64,000 nucleotides of DNA, taken from positions 8,222-72,221 of the forward strand of contig CAZFOY010000010.1 in the NCBI GenBank assembly GCA_964520865.1. The letters run 5' to 3'. This document shows positions 25,183-34,198 of the stretch, piece by piece. The first letter of the stretch is position 1, and each line of letters starts with the position of its first letter. The notes below the pieces were generated by a model. It was not told where the DNA came from, did no database searches, and was given only the letters and a program-made list of their open reading frames with translations. The DNA comes from CAVQCT01 sp964520865. GTDB taxonomy: Bacteria > Zixibacteria > MSB-5A5 > GN15 > FEB-12. The translations under genes and the position numbers were made by a program.

Positions 25183-26553
25183 TTACTGTCCCAGTGCTTC
25201 CAATATCTTCTTCTTCATGAGAGTGATCGACCCGGCGCCCATCGTAATCACGAGGTCACCCGGTCGCGCTATCGTCTTCACCTGATCGACTGCGTTTTCC
25301 TTCGGCCCGATATAGGTAAAATTCCCTATTCCAAGTTTCTTAGCTTCCTCGACGATCCGTTCGGCATGCACTCCTTCGATCGGTTTCTCTCTCGCCGGAT
25401 AGATGTCTGCCAGCAACGTTACATCAGCAATCGAAAGGGCTTGCGCAAAGTCCGTAAGGAAATCACGGGTGCGGCTGAAAAGATGTGGCTGGAAAACGAC
25501 AATAACTCTCTTGTCATAGAGCGCCTTGGCCGCTTCGAGTGTCGCCTTGATTTCAGACGGGTGATGCGCATAGTCATCGACCACGGTGATCCCGTTGGCT
25601 TCGCCCACGTACTCAAACCTTCTCCCCACTCCTCGAAATGACATCAATCCGTCGACGATAGTCGCGAACGGCACTTCAAGCTCCGAGCAGGTGGCCACAG
25701 CGGCGAGGGCATTAGCCACGTTGAATTTGCCCGGTACCTTAAGAATGACTTCGCCGAGGAGATCACCTTTGCGATAGACCGAGAAGGTTGTTCCGGCAGC
25801 GGTCATCTTGAGATCGAGCGCCCGATAGTCCGCGTCGATGGAGAATCCAAAAGTCTGATACGGCCGGGCGATCCTCTGTCGAATCGTCTGGAGATTGGCG
25901 TCATCGGCCGATATGATCACCGAACCATAGAACGGCACTCGATTCATGTACGCCAGGAACGACTCCAGGAGATCATCGATCCCATCATAGCAGTCGAGAT
26001 GATCCGCTTCGATATTCGTCACCACCGCCACGCTCGGGAACATGGCGAGGAACGACTTGTCGTATTCGTCCGCCTCGGCCACGAGGTAGTCCCCGGCTCC
26101 AAGTGCCGCGCCAGTGCCGAGTTCGGCAACAATTCCTCCGACTATCAACGTCGGCTGATAGTCTCCCTGGCGGAGAATGCGACCGATCATTGAGGTAGTC
26201 GTCGTTTTGCCGTGGGTGCCGGCAACGCCGATCGAAAATTTCAGGCGCATGAGCTCACCGAGCATCTCCGCACGCTTTATCACCGGTATGCCCCGTCTTC
26301 TGGCCTCTACTACTTCGGGGTTGGCTTCGCCGATCGCGGAGGAGATGACGACAACGTCGACATCCTCCAGATTGGCCGCCTTGTGTTCGTGATAAATGGG
26401 CATACCGAGCTGTGTAAGATACTCCGTGATCTCACTCGCCGTACTGTCGGAACCCTTGATCTGATAGCCGAGGTTGTGCAGAATCTCAGCAATTCCGGAC
26501 ATTCCCGATCCGCCGATTCCGACGAAATACAATTTCTTTATCTTCCCAAACAT
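25183..26553 (-). CDS. murC: UDP-N-acetylmuramate--L-alanine ligase
   Basis: MurC adds L-alanine to UDP-MurNAc, the first step of the peptide stem. The protein (456 residues) has the Rossmann N terminus KKLYFVGIGGSGMSGIAEIL, the ATP loop VAGTHGKTTTTSMIGRIL, and VVDDYAHHPSEIKATLEA and VFQPHLFSRT in the C-terminal domain. The ATG at 26553 has GGAAGAG eight bases upstream and gives the family's usual N terminus; a TTG at 26610 that overlaps murG is rejected. In many bacteria murB follows here, but it is absent. Confidence 0.97.
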   Translation of the reverse strand: MFGKIKKLYFVGIGGSGMSGIAEILHNLGYQIKGSDSTASEITEYLTQLGMPIYHEHKAANLEDVDVVVISSAIGEANPEVVEARRRGIPVIKRAEMLGELMRLKFSIGVAGTHGKTTTTSMIGRILRQGDYQPTLIVGGIVAELGTGAALGAGDYLVAEADEYDKSFLAMFPSVAVVTNIEADHLDCYDGIDDLLESFLAYMNRVPFYGSVIISADDANLQTIRQRIARPYQTFGFSIDADYRALDLKMTAAGTTFSVYRKGDLLGEVILKVPGKFNVANALAAVATCSELEVPFATIVDGLMSFRGVGRRFEYVGEANGITVVDDYAHHPSEIKATLEAAKALYDKRVIVVFQPHLFSRTRDFLTDFAQALSIADVTLLADIYPAREKPIEGVHAERIVEEAKKLGIGNFTYIGPKENAVDQVKTIARPGDLVITMGAGSITLMKKKILEALGQ

Positions 26554-26606
26554 CAGCTTATCTCTTCCGAATCTACCGGCGGGATGTTTCGCAATGGTGT
26601 CAAGCT

Positions 26607-27755
26607 TCAACCTTTCACTCCAGCTTCCTTGAGAGTTTCAATCTGTCGAATGATGTCTTCTGCTATTAAATCGACGGCCGGACGCTTTCCTGCGGTCTCC
26701 CGGCGAATCGCCGATTTCATTTGTGAGTGATTGTCGGAACGAAGTAACCGGATCGCATCGGCGATAATATTATGGTTCGCGAGTTCCGACTCATCGATCA
26801 TCATCGCCATTCCGCGCTCCACGTAGTCCGCCGCGTTCTTTCTCTGATGGTCGCCGGCAGCGTACGGGTAAGGAATGAGAATCGACGGCAGTCCGCAGGC
26901 CGTGATCTCGGCAAGCGTCAGAGCGCCGGCACGGCACACGACTACGTCGGCCGCGGCGTACACCAGTTCCATTTCTTGAGCAAAGGGGAAAAGAGAGCAA
27001 TTTGACGCCTTGTGTCCTGCCTGTTCAGCTACTTCCGTGTAGTCTCTTTTCCCCGTTTGCCAGAGTATTTGTATATCAGAATCGAGTGCACTCTCCTCGA
27101 TACTTCGCAAAACAGCCTGATTCAGTGCCGACGCACCCTGACTGCCGCCGAGAATCAGGATTGTTTTTCTGCCTGCATCGAGCTTAAACTTTTCGAGTGC
27201 CGTCTCTCTTGCTCCTGAGCTTATGTCGCTTCTCACAGGGTTTCCTGTGTTGACCAGTTCAGCATCGGTCTTAAGGAAATCGCGCGCCCGGTCGAATCCG
27301 AGATAGATCTTCTTTGCGCGTCCGGCAAGTTGTCTCGTGGTTACTCCGGGGAACGAATTCTGCTCTTGCAGCAGGGTCGTGATTCCTTTTGAAGCGGCGA
27401 CCCTGAGTACCGGCCAGCAGACATATCCCCCGGTACCGATCACCAGATCCGGTCTGAAGCGACTGATCAGCGCGGAGGCCTTCATCAGCGCGACTATCAG
27501 GACGAACGGAACGACCAAATTCTTGAGCGTGATAGTCCGGGCGATTCCCCGCATGTTGATGATGTGAAGCGGGTATCCGAGCGCTTCGCGCATCCGATAC
27601 TCCAGTCCGCGCTTGGTGCCGACGAAAATTATTTCAAGCGGCCGCTTTTCTTTCATTAGTTCCGTCACCCGGTTGGCAATCGCGATCGCCGGGAACAGAT
27701 GCCCGCCGGTACCGCCACCGGCGAATATGATGCGGGCCGTCCTATCGGGCGTCAT
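26607..27755 (-). CDS. murG: undecaprenyl-PP-MurNAc-pentapeptide GlcNAc transferase
   Basis: MurG makes lipid II from lipid I on the inner face of the membrane. The 382-residue GT-B enzyme has IIFAGGGTGGHLFPAIAIA (G-loop 1), GTGGYVCWPVLRVAA, LLQEQNSFPGVTTRQLAG and the donor-binding LILGGSQGASALNQAV and CRAGALTLAEITACGLPSIL. It overlaps ftsW by 14 bases. Confidence 0.97.
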   Translation of the reverse strand: MTPDRTARIIFAGGGTGGHLFPAIAIANRVTELMKEKRPLEIIFVGTKRGLEYRMREALGYPLHIINMRGIARTITLKNLVVPFVLIVALMKASALISRFRPDLVIGTGGYVCWPVLRVAASKGITTLLQEQNSFPGVTTRQLAGRAKKIYLGFDRARDFLKTDAELVNTGNPVRSDISSGARETALEKFKLDAGRKTILILGGSQGASALNQAVLRSIEESALDSDIQILWQTGKRDYTEVAEQAGHKASNCSLFPFAQEMELVYAAADVVVCRAGALTLAEITACGLPSILIPYPYAAGDHQRKNAADYVERGMAMMIDESELANHNIIADAIRLLRSDNHSQMKSAIRRETAGKRPAVDLIAEDIIRQIETLKEAGVKG

Positions 27756-28866
27756 CTTTGACCACCCTTCTCGATAAGCTCAGGAGTACGCCGACTGCGG
27801 CACTCGAAATGAGCAGCGAAGATCCGCCGTACGACAGGAATGGAAGGGGCAGACCGACCACCGGGAGCATTGCAGTCACCATCCCGATATTTATCGCGAC
27901 ATTCAGAAACAGAGTCATCGTCATCCCGGCGGCGAGCAGATAACCAAACTTGTCCGGCTGCGCCGACGCAATCTTCAGTCCCCGCCAGATCAGGAAAAAG
28001 AAGAGGCCGAGGATTACCAATAATCCAAGCATCCCGAGTTCTTCTCCGATAGAAGCGAAAATGAAATCGGTATGCGGGTAGGGCAGGAAGAACAGTTTCT
28101 GCCGTCCTTCGCCAAGGCCGGTTCCGAGAATCCCACCCGATCCGATCGTAAGCGCGGCCTGCTTAACCTGATATTCCCCTTGCAACGGATTGACCACGGA
28201 ACCGAGGAAACTCTCCAGACGAGTCCTCTTGTAACCGAGGACGAGCACGAGGAAAGAAGCCACGCTGATAAGAGGGACAAATCCGATCACCAAATGTTTC
28301 AGGCGGGATCCGGCAAGAAAGAGCATGATCAACGCCGTCGTAAAAATCACTATCGTAGCGCCGAGATGCGGTTCGACGAGGATCAGCGCGAGACCGAGCC
28401 CGATAATCGGCAGATACGGGAAGAGCAGTTGCTTGAGATCGTTGAGATTCCGCTTCGGATTCGATAGTGAAAAAGCCAGATAAATCACCATCACGAACTT
28501 GAACAATTCCGATGGCTGCACATTGAAGAAGCCGAGCATGAGCCAGCGATGAGATCCGTTGCGCGCCGGCATGAGGAAGACCAGTCCGAGCAGAAGTATG
28601 ACCAGTAAGAGTACAGGCGCCGAATACACCGCCAGCCGCTGAAGGTTCATCTTGAGAATCAGGAAGATCGTGAAGCCGGACAGCAGTGCCCACATCATCT
28701 GGTTCTTGAGAAAGAGGAAATGCGAACCAAAGCGGCTTTCAGCCAGGATCGAGGACGATGAGTAGACCATGATCAGTCCGATCACGACCAGCAGCAGATA
28801 CGCAAGCAGGAGGCGTTCGTCGATACGGTCAGTTTTTTGTAATCGTCTCGTTTTCATTTTTCCCAT
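27742..28866 (-). CDS. ftsW: cell division peptidoglycan polymerase FtsW
   Basis: A SEDS-family glycosyltransferase with about 10 membrane helices (374 residues) that polymerises lipid II at the septum together with FtsI. Diagnostic stretches are LIMVYSSSSILAE, GFFNVQPSELFKFVMVIYLA and, near the C terminus, GLPLPFLSYGGSSLLISSAA. The large extracytoplasmic loop (about 180-260) contains GILGTGLGEGRQKLFFLPYP, typical of FtsW/RodA. Neighbouring murD and murG, and the dcw context, favour FtsW over RodA. An ATG three codons further in (28857) is an alternative start. Confidence 0.95.
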   Translation of the reverse strand: MGKMKTRRLQKTDRIDERLLLAYLLLVVIGLIMVYSSSSILAESRFGSHFLFLKNQMMWALLSGFTIFLILKMNLQRLAVYSAPVLLLVILLLGLVFLMPARNGSHRWLMLGFFNVQPSELFKFVMVIYLAFSLSNPKRNLNDLKQLLFPYLPIIGLGLALILVEPHLGATIVIFTTALIMLFLAGSRLKHLVIGFVPLISVASFLVLVLGYKRTRLESFLGSVVNPLQGEYQVKQAALTIGSGGILGTGLGEGRQKLFFLPYPHTDFIFASIGEELGMLGLLVILGLFFFLIWRGLKIASAQPDKFGYLLAAGMTMTLFLNVAINIGMVTAMLPVVGLPLPFLSYGGSSLLISSAAVGVLLSLSRRVVKDDAR

Positions 28867-30223
28867 TCTTCAAGTCGGCGACAGCTGCTTTAAACACCTT
28901 GCCGCGATGTTCGTAGTTCTCGAATTGGTCGAAGCTCGCGCAGCCGGGTGAGAGTAACACCGTCTCGCCCGGGAAGGCCATTTCGAACGCCAGCCTGACC
29001 GCTTCGCCCAAACTCTCGGCAAACTGCACCGGAAACGCATGACCCAACTGATTGAAAACTTTCTCTCTGGCTTCTCCGATGGCCAGGATTCCTTTAATCT
29101 TTCCTTTGCCAAGTTCTATGAGCGGAGCGAAATCGGCTCCTTTGTCGCGCCCACCCGCGATCAGATAGAGCTGGCCATCAACAGACCTCAGGGCATAACA
29201 AACCGAGTCGACATTGGTCGCTTTGGAGTCGTTGATGAAATTGATTCCTGCGACCCGCCCGACTTTCTCCATGCGGTGCTCCACACCCGGAAACTTTTTC
29301 AGAACACCGGCGATAATTTCCGGAGCGACGTCGTACTGCATCGCCGCGCAGACGGCGGCCGAGGCATTCTGCAGATTGTGCGGTCCGGGGATCAGTATCT
29401 CCGTTGTCGGGAGGATAGCGTGTTCCGCATCTCCGTGACGACCGATCAGGACGCCGTCGCGCACGAACGAAGTGGCCGTCTCGGAATCCTGAGTCGTGAA
29501 ATAGTGTATGGTGGCATCGGTTTGTACGTTGTCTTTGCGGATCTCCGGATCTTCCAGATTCAGGATAAGACTCTGCTCGGTCGCTTGATTTTCGGTGATG
29601 CGGTATTTTGCCTTCTTGTAGTTTTCGAACGTACCGTGCCGATCCAGATGGTCCGGCGTCAGGTTCAAAATCAGTGCGGTATCGGGAGCGAAGTCCTCGA
29701 TTGTTTCGAGCTGGAAGTTGGAGACTTCGATCACCGCGATGCCATTCTCGGGAATCTTTTGCACTATGTCCGAAAAGGGCAGACCGATGTTGCCGCCAAT
29801 GAAAGTATCGAATCCGGCGGCGGTGAAGATCTCACCGATGAGTGTGGTCGTCGTCGTCTTTCCATTGGACCCGGTGATCGCGATAATCTTTCCTTTGCAG
29901 GCCCAATACGCGAATTCGATCTCAGAAAAGACCGGAATACCCTTGGCGCGGGCCTTGTTCAGGATATCTATCGTCGGCGGCACACCGGGAGAAACGACAA
30001 GATAGTCATTCTCCAGCAGTCTCTCGGTGTGACCTCCCGTTTCGAAGGGAATTCCCGAAGCTTTCAGTCGCTCAAGGCTCGGCCCCAGCAGAGCGGCGTC
30101 CTTGCTGTCGGAAACGAACGGTTTACCACCGTAGCTATCCGCGAGAGCAGCGGCGGCAAGGCCGGAGCGGGCGATCCCGACAATTCCGATTTTTCGATTT
30201 CTGATTCTCTCTTCGATAGTCAT
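28829..30223 (-). CDS. murD: UDP-N-acetylmuramoylalanine--D-glutamate ligase
   Basis: MurD adds D-glutamate to UDP-MurNAc-L-Ala. The 464 residues include IAITGSNGKTTTTTLIGEI (P-loop), LILNLTPDHLDRHGTFENY (carbamylated Lys/His region follows in KKAKYRITENQ), NFINDSKATNVDSVCYALRS and TVLLSPGCASFDQFENYEHR, all MurD hallmarks. The gene overlaps ftsW by 38 bases and mraY by four. Confidence 0.97.
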   Translation of the reverse strand: MTIEERIRNRKIGIVGIARSGLAAAALADSYGGKPFVSDSKDAALLGPSLERLKASGIPFETGGHTERLLENDYLVVSPGVPPTIDILNKARAKGIPVFSEIEFAYWACKGKIIAITGSNGKTTTTTLIGEIFTAAGFDTFIGGNIGLPFSDIVQKIPENGIAVIEVSNFQLETIEDFAPDTALILNLTPDHLDRHGTFENYKKAKYRITENQATEQSLILNLEDPEIRKDNVQTDATIHYFTTQDSETATSFVRDGVLIGRHGDAEHAILPTTEILIPGPHNLQNASAAVCAAMQYDVAPEIIAGVLKKFPGVEHRMEKVGRVAGINFINDSKATNVDSVCYALRSVDGQLYLIAGGRDKGADFAPLIELGKGKIKGILAIGEAREKVFNQLGHAFPVQFAESLGEAVRLAFEMAFPGETVLLSPGCASFDQFENYEHRGKVFKAAVADLKNGKNENETITKN

Positions 30224-31308
30224 CGTATCTTCAATGTTGCTAAAGTTAACAGGGCCATGAACGCACCAATAATCCAGAACCTTACGACCACTTTGGATTC
30301 ATGCCAGCCAAGCAGCTCGAAATGGTGATGGATCGGCGCCATTCGGAAGATTCTTTTCTTGTTTCTGAATCGATAAGATCCCACCTGCAGGATGACTGAA
30401 AGCGCTTCTATCACGAACACACCACCCACGATCACAAGAAGTAGTTCTTTCTTCAGCAGTATGGCGATTGCGCCGAGCGCTCCACCGAGCGACAAGGAAC
30501 CGGTGTCACCCATAAAGACTTCCGCCGGATGCGTGTTGAACCAGAGAAAGCCGAGGGCTGAGCCGACGGCGGCGCCACAATAGACCGTGAGTTCACCGCT
30601 TCCCGGTATGTATTCGACTTGCAGATAGTTCGAGAAGTCCAACCGACCGATCAGATAGGCCATCCCGGCAAAGGCGATGAAGCAAATCCCGGAAAGTCCG
30701 ATCGCAAGACCGTCGAGTCCGTCGGTAAGGTTCACCGCATTCGATGAACCGGCGATCACCAGGATTATGAACGGGATGTACAAAATGCCCAGATTCAGCA
30801 CATAGTTCTTGAAGAAGGGTATGTCGGTCGTCCCGTTGAAGTGATTCGTCGGAGCGAGATACAACAGGCTGAGGCCGAATATAATACCTATGACGATTTG
30901 TCCGGCCAGTTTCTTGCGGCCGATCATTCCTTTCGGCTGCTTCTTAATAACTTTCAGATAGTCGTCCATATATCCGATCAGACCCATCCAGAGAGTGACC
31001 AGAAGGACCATCAGGATATAGAAATTGCTCAGATCGGCCCACAACAATGTGGGAATCACGATACCACAAAGAATGATCAATCCGCCCATAGTAGGAGTAC
31101 CGGCTTTCTTCTGGTGGCTCGACGGACCCTCTTCGCGGATCTTCTCTTTGACCTGATATTTCTGGAGCAACCGAATGAACAACGGACCCAGAATGAGACA
31201 GATGATGATCGCGGTCAGCGTGGCTCCTGCCGTTCTGAACGTGATGTACCGGAAGAGATTGAATCCGCTGACATACTTGGTGAGAGGATAGAGCAGGTGA
31301 TACAACAT
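30220..31308 (-). CDS. mraY: phospho-MurNAc-pentapeptide transferase
   Basis: MraY transfers phospho-MurNAc-pentapeptide to undecaprenyl phosphate, forming lipid I. The 362-residue membrane enzyme has about 10 helices. Conserved cytoplasmic loops include SSHQKKAGTPTMGGLIILCG, GYMDDYLKVIKKQPKGM (catalytic aspartates), NAVNLTDGLDGLAIGLSGIC, AEVFMGDTGSLSLGG and APIHHHFELLGWHE. It sits between murF (1-base overlap) and murD (4-base overlap). Confidence 0.98.
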   Translation of the reverse strand: MLYHLLYPLTKYVSGFNLFRYITFRTAGATLTAIIICLILGPLFIRLLQKYQVKEKIREEGPSSHQKKAGTPTMGGLIILCGIVIPTLLWADLSNFYILMVLLVTLWMGLIGYMDDYLKVIKKQPKGMIGRKKLAGQIVIGIIFGLSLLYLAPTNHFNGTTDIPFFKNYVLNLGILYIPFIILVIAGSSNAVNLTDGLDGLAIGLSGICFIAFAGMAYLIGRLDFSNYLQVEYIPGSGELTVYCGAAVGSALGFLWFNTHPAEVFMGDTGSLSLGGALGAIAILLKKELLLVIVGGVFVIEALSVILQVGSYRFRNKKRIFRMAPIHHHFELLGWHESKVVVRFWIIGAFMALLTLATLKIR

Positions 31309-32702
31309 CAGCGTTTCCCTCCCGATCGGTCGTATACTTTCAGAATTGCTTCAAGGCCGATACCGCGCGACGCCTTGACATACACCAGATCATCCGGTTT
31401 CAGCAGGGATCTGACCTCCGATGCGGCTGAGGCGGCCGAGTCGTAGTAGTGCAGTCTGTCATCGGCCATTCCTGCCTCGAGTGCTCCCTTAACGATATAT
31501 CTGGACATCGGACCGACCAGAATCGCGAAAGCGAACTGCTCGCGAGGGAGCAAGCGTCCGATCTCCCGGTGGTAGTCGGCCGACGAGTTGCCCAGTTCAA
31601 GCATGTCGCCAAGAATGACGACGCGGCGTTGGGCCGACTGCAGTTCAAAAAATGCCTTAAGGCCTGCCTTTACTGAGGCCGGATTCGCATTGTAGCAGTC
31701 GGCGACAAACGTAATATTCCCGAGATGAACGATCTGACCGCGCATCGGGGCCGAGTCGAGTTCGATTGATTCTGTATCTATCGAACCGAAATCGTAGCCG
31801 AGAGAACGGAAAGCGGCATAGGCAGCTACAAGATTGTAAACCTGGTGTCTGCCTATCAGCGGCAGTCGGAAACGGCGGCCTTCGATCGTGACGGTCGTTA
31901 CTCCGGAAGCGTCTGATTCGATTTTCTCCGGTTTGAAGTCAGCCTGTCCATCCAAACCGAAGGTGCGGAAATCGGTGCGCACCTTCTTGGTTTCGCGCAT
32001 GAGAATCGGGTCATCGGCATTGATGAGGATAGTTGCATTGTTCGCAGCACGCTTGACCAGTTCGAGCTTGGCTTTGGCGACGGCTTCGACCGTCCCGAGG
32101 AACTCAAGGTGGGATTCTCCAACATTGGTGATAACGATTACTTCGGGATGGACGATCTCGGCAAGCTTGGGCATCTCGTTCTTGCTGGAGATACCCATTT
32201 CAAGCACCACCGCCTGGGCATCTTCGCGCACGGCGAATATCGCCAGCGGGAGACCGTAAAGATTGTTGAAGTTTCCGGGCGAGTAGTAACTTCGCGACTC
32301 AACGGCGTGAACGAGACGGTAGGTCAATTCTTTCGTTGTTGTCTTTCCGTTCGAGCCGGTGATGCCGACGAATTTCGCATCAAGACTGTCGCGATAGCTC
32401 CGTGCCATCTGCATCATCGCCTCGTGCGTGTTTTTCACTCTGATAACAGGAAGCTTTCCCGAAACGGCGTCGGCAGCCGGATTGCCGTCTTCTACCATCA
32501 CGGCCACGGCACCTTTGGCAGCTGCCTGTTCGAGGTAATCATGACCGTCCCGCTTCTCTCCGCGGATCGCGATAAACAGCTCTCCCGCCTTCAACAGGCG
32601 GCTGTCTATCGCCACTCCCGTAAATTCAGTTCGGATCTTTACCAGATCGAGTAGCGTCCCGCCGGTCACAGCGGCCAATTCTGTTAGACTCAAGTGAATC
32701 AA
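31308..32702 (-). CDS. murF: UDP-MurNAc-tripeptide--D-Ala-D-Ala ligase
   Basis: MurF completes the UDP-MurNAc-pentapeptide. The 464-residue protein has the N-terminal substrate domain (VAIDSRLLKAGELFIAIRGE), the P-loop VGITGSNGKTTTKELTYRL, EMGISSKNEMPKLAEIVHPE and the MurF-specific DCYNANPASVKAGLKAF. The ddl gene that makes its D-Ala-D-Ala substrate is not in the window. It overlaps murE by four bases and mraY by one. Confidence 0.97.
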   Translation of the reverse strand: MIHLSLTELAAVTGGTLLDLVKIRTEFTGVAIDSRLLKAGELFIAIRGEKRDGHDYLEQAAAKGAVAVMVEDGNPAADAVSGKLPVIRVKNTHEAMMQMARSYRDSLDAKFVGITGSNGKTTTKELTYRLVHAVESRSYYSPGNFNNLYGLPLAIFAVREDAQAVVLEMGISSKNEMPKLAEIVHPEVIVITNVGESHLEFLGTVEAVAKAKLELVKRAANNATILINADDPILMRETKKVRTDFRTFGLDGQADFKPEKIESDASGVTTVTIEGRRFRLPLIGRHQVYNLVAAYAAFRSLGYDFGSIDTESIELDSAPMRGQIVHLGNITFVADCYNANPASVKAGLKAFFELQSAQRRVVILGDMLELGNSSADYHREIGRLLPREQFAFAILVGPMSRYIVKGALEAGMADDRLHYYDSAASAASEVRSLLKPDDLVYVKASRGIGLEAILKVYDRSGGKR

Positions 32703-34168
32703 TTCTCCCGTTCGGTTTCTGCTTCCGTATATCCCATGTCCGAAAGTATCCCGGAGGCAACTTCAATATCGTTGTACGGGTGCTTCACACCCTTAATCTC
32801 CTGGTAGTTTTCCGCACCTTTGCCGGCAAGCAAGACCGCGTCCCCCGGCTGCGCTTTGTTCAGAATGAATCTTATCCCCTCCGTCCGATCTGAGCAGATC
32901 TCATAGTTTTTACCCACGAGACCCGGCTTTATGTCCTCGATGATTTGCCCCGGATCTTCGCTTCTCGGATTGTCCGAAGTGACCACGGCGAAATCGGCGA
33001 ACGTAGTGGCCGCCTGACCCATCATCGGGCGCTTCCCTTTATCGCGATCACCGCCGCACCCGAATAGCACCAGCAGTCGACCGGATGTAATCTCGCGGGC
33101 CGACTGACACAGTCTTTCTATCGCATCGGGCGTGTGAGCGTAATCGACATAAACGGCGAACGGCTGACCTTTGACGATGAAATTGAATCGTCCCGGTATT
33201 GGACGGGCCGCTTCGAGACCGGCCACGACGGTATCCAGATCAACGCCGCACGCGAGCCCGCCGGCCGCTGCAGCCAATGCGTTACTCAGGTTAAACTTGC
33301 CGGGAAGGTGATAATTAACTGTCGCGGAACCCATCGGCGTCACGAGATCGAATGTCGTCAGATTGGGCTGAATCTCATAGTTGGCGCAATAAACATCGGC
33401 CTCGGAATCACTCAACGAATACGTCATGTAGGCCGAGTTAAACTCTCCGAACAGCGTTCGGAACTCCGGAACATCGAGATTGATCACCGCATAGCTGAGC
33501 GGTCCGTTGAGCTTTTTCAGAAGAAGCGCTTTGGCCGCCAGATAGTTTTCCATCGTCCCGTGGAAGTCGAGATGGTCGCGCGTGATATTCGTGTAGACGG
33601 CCACTCTGAAATTGATTTTGTCGACGCGGTGCAGGGTGAGCGCGTGCGAGGACACTTCGATTATCGCGTTCACGCAGAAGTTCTTTTTCATCAGGAACAG
33701 CAGGCGCTGCATGTCGAGCGATTCCGGGGTGGTTCTCTCAGCCGTAAACGTCTCTCCGCCGGTGTCGTAGACGAGCGACGTCAACATGCCGGTAGTCTTG
33801 TTCCGCTGCTGAAGGATCTCTCTGAGGAGAAAGCAGGTTGTGGTCTTGCCGTTCGTGCCGGTAACGCCGCAGGCTTTCAAATGGAATCCGGGATAGTCGT
33901 AGAATTTGGCCGCAACTTCGGCCATCGCCACCCGGGCGTCGGGAACGGAAACATGATTGGCGATCATATCGAAGTCATCCCGTTCCCCGAGTACGGCCAC
34001 CGCTCCGTTGCTTTTGGCCTGCTCGACAAAATCGTAGCCATCCTGCTTGAGTCCTCTGACCGCGATGAACAGTCCGTTCTTCTTGACCATTCGCGAATCG
34101 TATTCGATGTTCTCAATCTCGATTTCCGCATCTCCGGCAATCCGTGCCTGCTCCACACCGCTGACCAA
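32699..34168 (-). CDS. murE: UDP-MurNAc-L-Ala-D-Glu--meso-DAP ligase; unusual start
   Basis: MurE adds the third residue of the peptide stem. ATP-binding CGVTGTNGKTTTCFLLREIL and TSDNPRSEDPGQIIEDI are present; the DNPR motif indicates meso-diaminopimelate specificity. The annotated start is a TTG at 34168, because no ATG or GTG exists between the ftsI stop and this point. The only good ribosome site, GGAGG at 34190-34194, lies six bases before an ATC codon at 34183-34181. Reading from there gives (I)KLGELVSG, which aligns with the MKLxELL opening of other MurE proteins. Translation may therefore begin at AUC (494 residues). It overlaps murF by four bases. Confidence 0.96.
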   Translation of the reverse strand: MVSGVEQARIAGDAEIEIENIEYDSRMVKKNGLFIAVRGLKQDGYDFVEQAKSNGAVAVLGERDDFDMIANHVSVPDARVAMAEVAAKFYDYPGFHLKACGVTGTNGKTTTCFLLREILQQRNKTTGMLTSLVYDTGGETFTAERTTPESLDMQRLLFLMKKNFCVNAIIEVSSHALTLHRVDKINFRVAVYTNITRDHLDFHGTMENYLAAKALLLKKLNGPLSYAVINLDVPEFRTLFGEFNSAYMTYSLSDSEADVYCANYEIQPNLTTFDLVTPMGSATVNYHLPGKFNLSNALAAAAGGLACGVDLDTVVAGLEAARPIPGRFNFIVKGQPFAVYVDYAHTPDAIERLCQSAREITSGRLLVLFGCGGDRDKGKRPMMGQAATTFADFAVVTSDNPRSEDPGQIIEDIKPGLVGKNYEICSDRTEGIRFILNKAQPGDAVLLAGKGAENYQEIKGVKHPYNDIEVASGILSDMGYTEAETEREN

Positions 34169-34198
34169 TTCTCCCAGTTTGATAGTGGTCCTCCAGAC

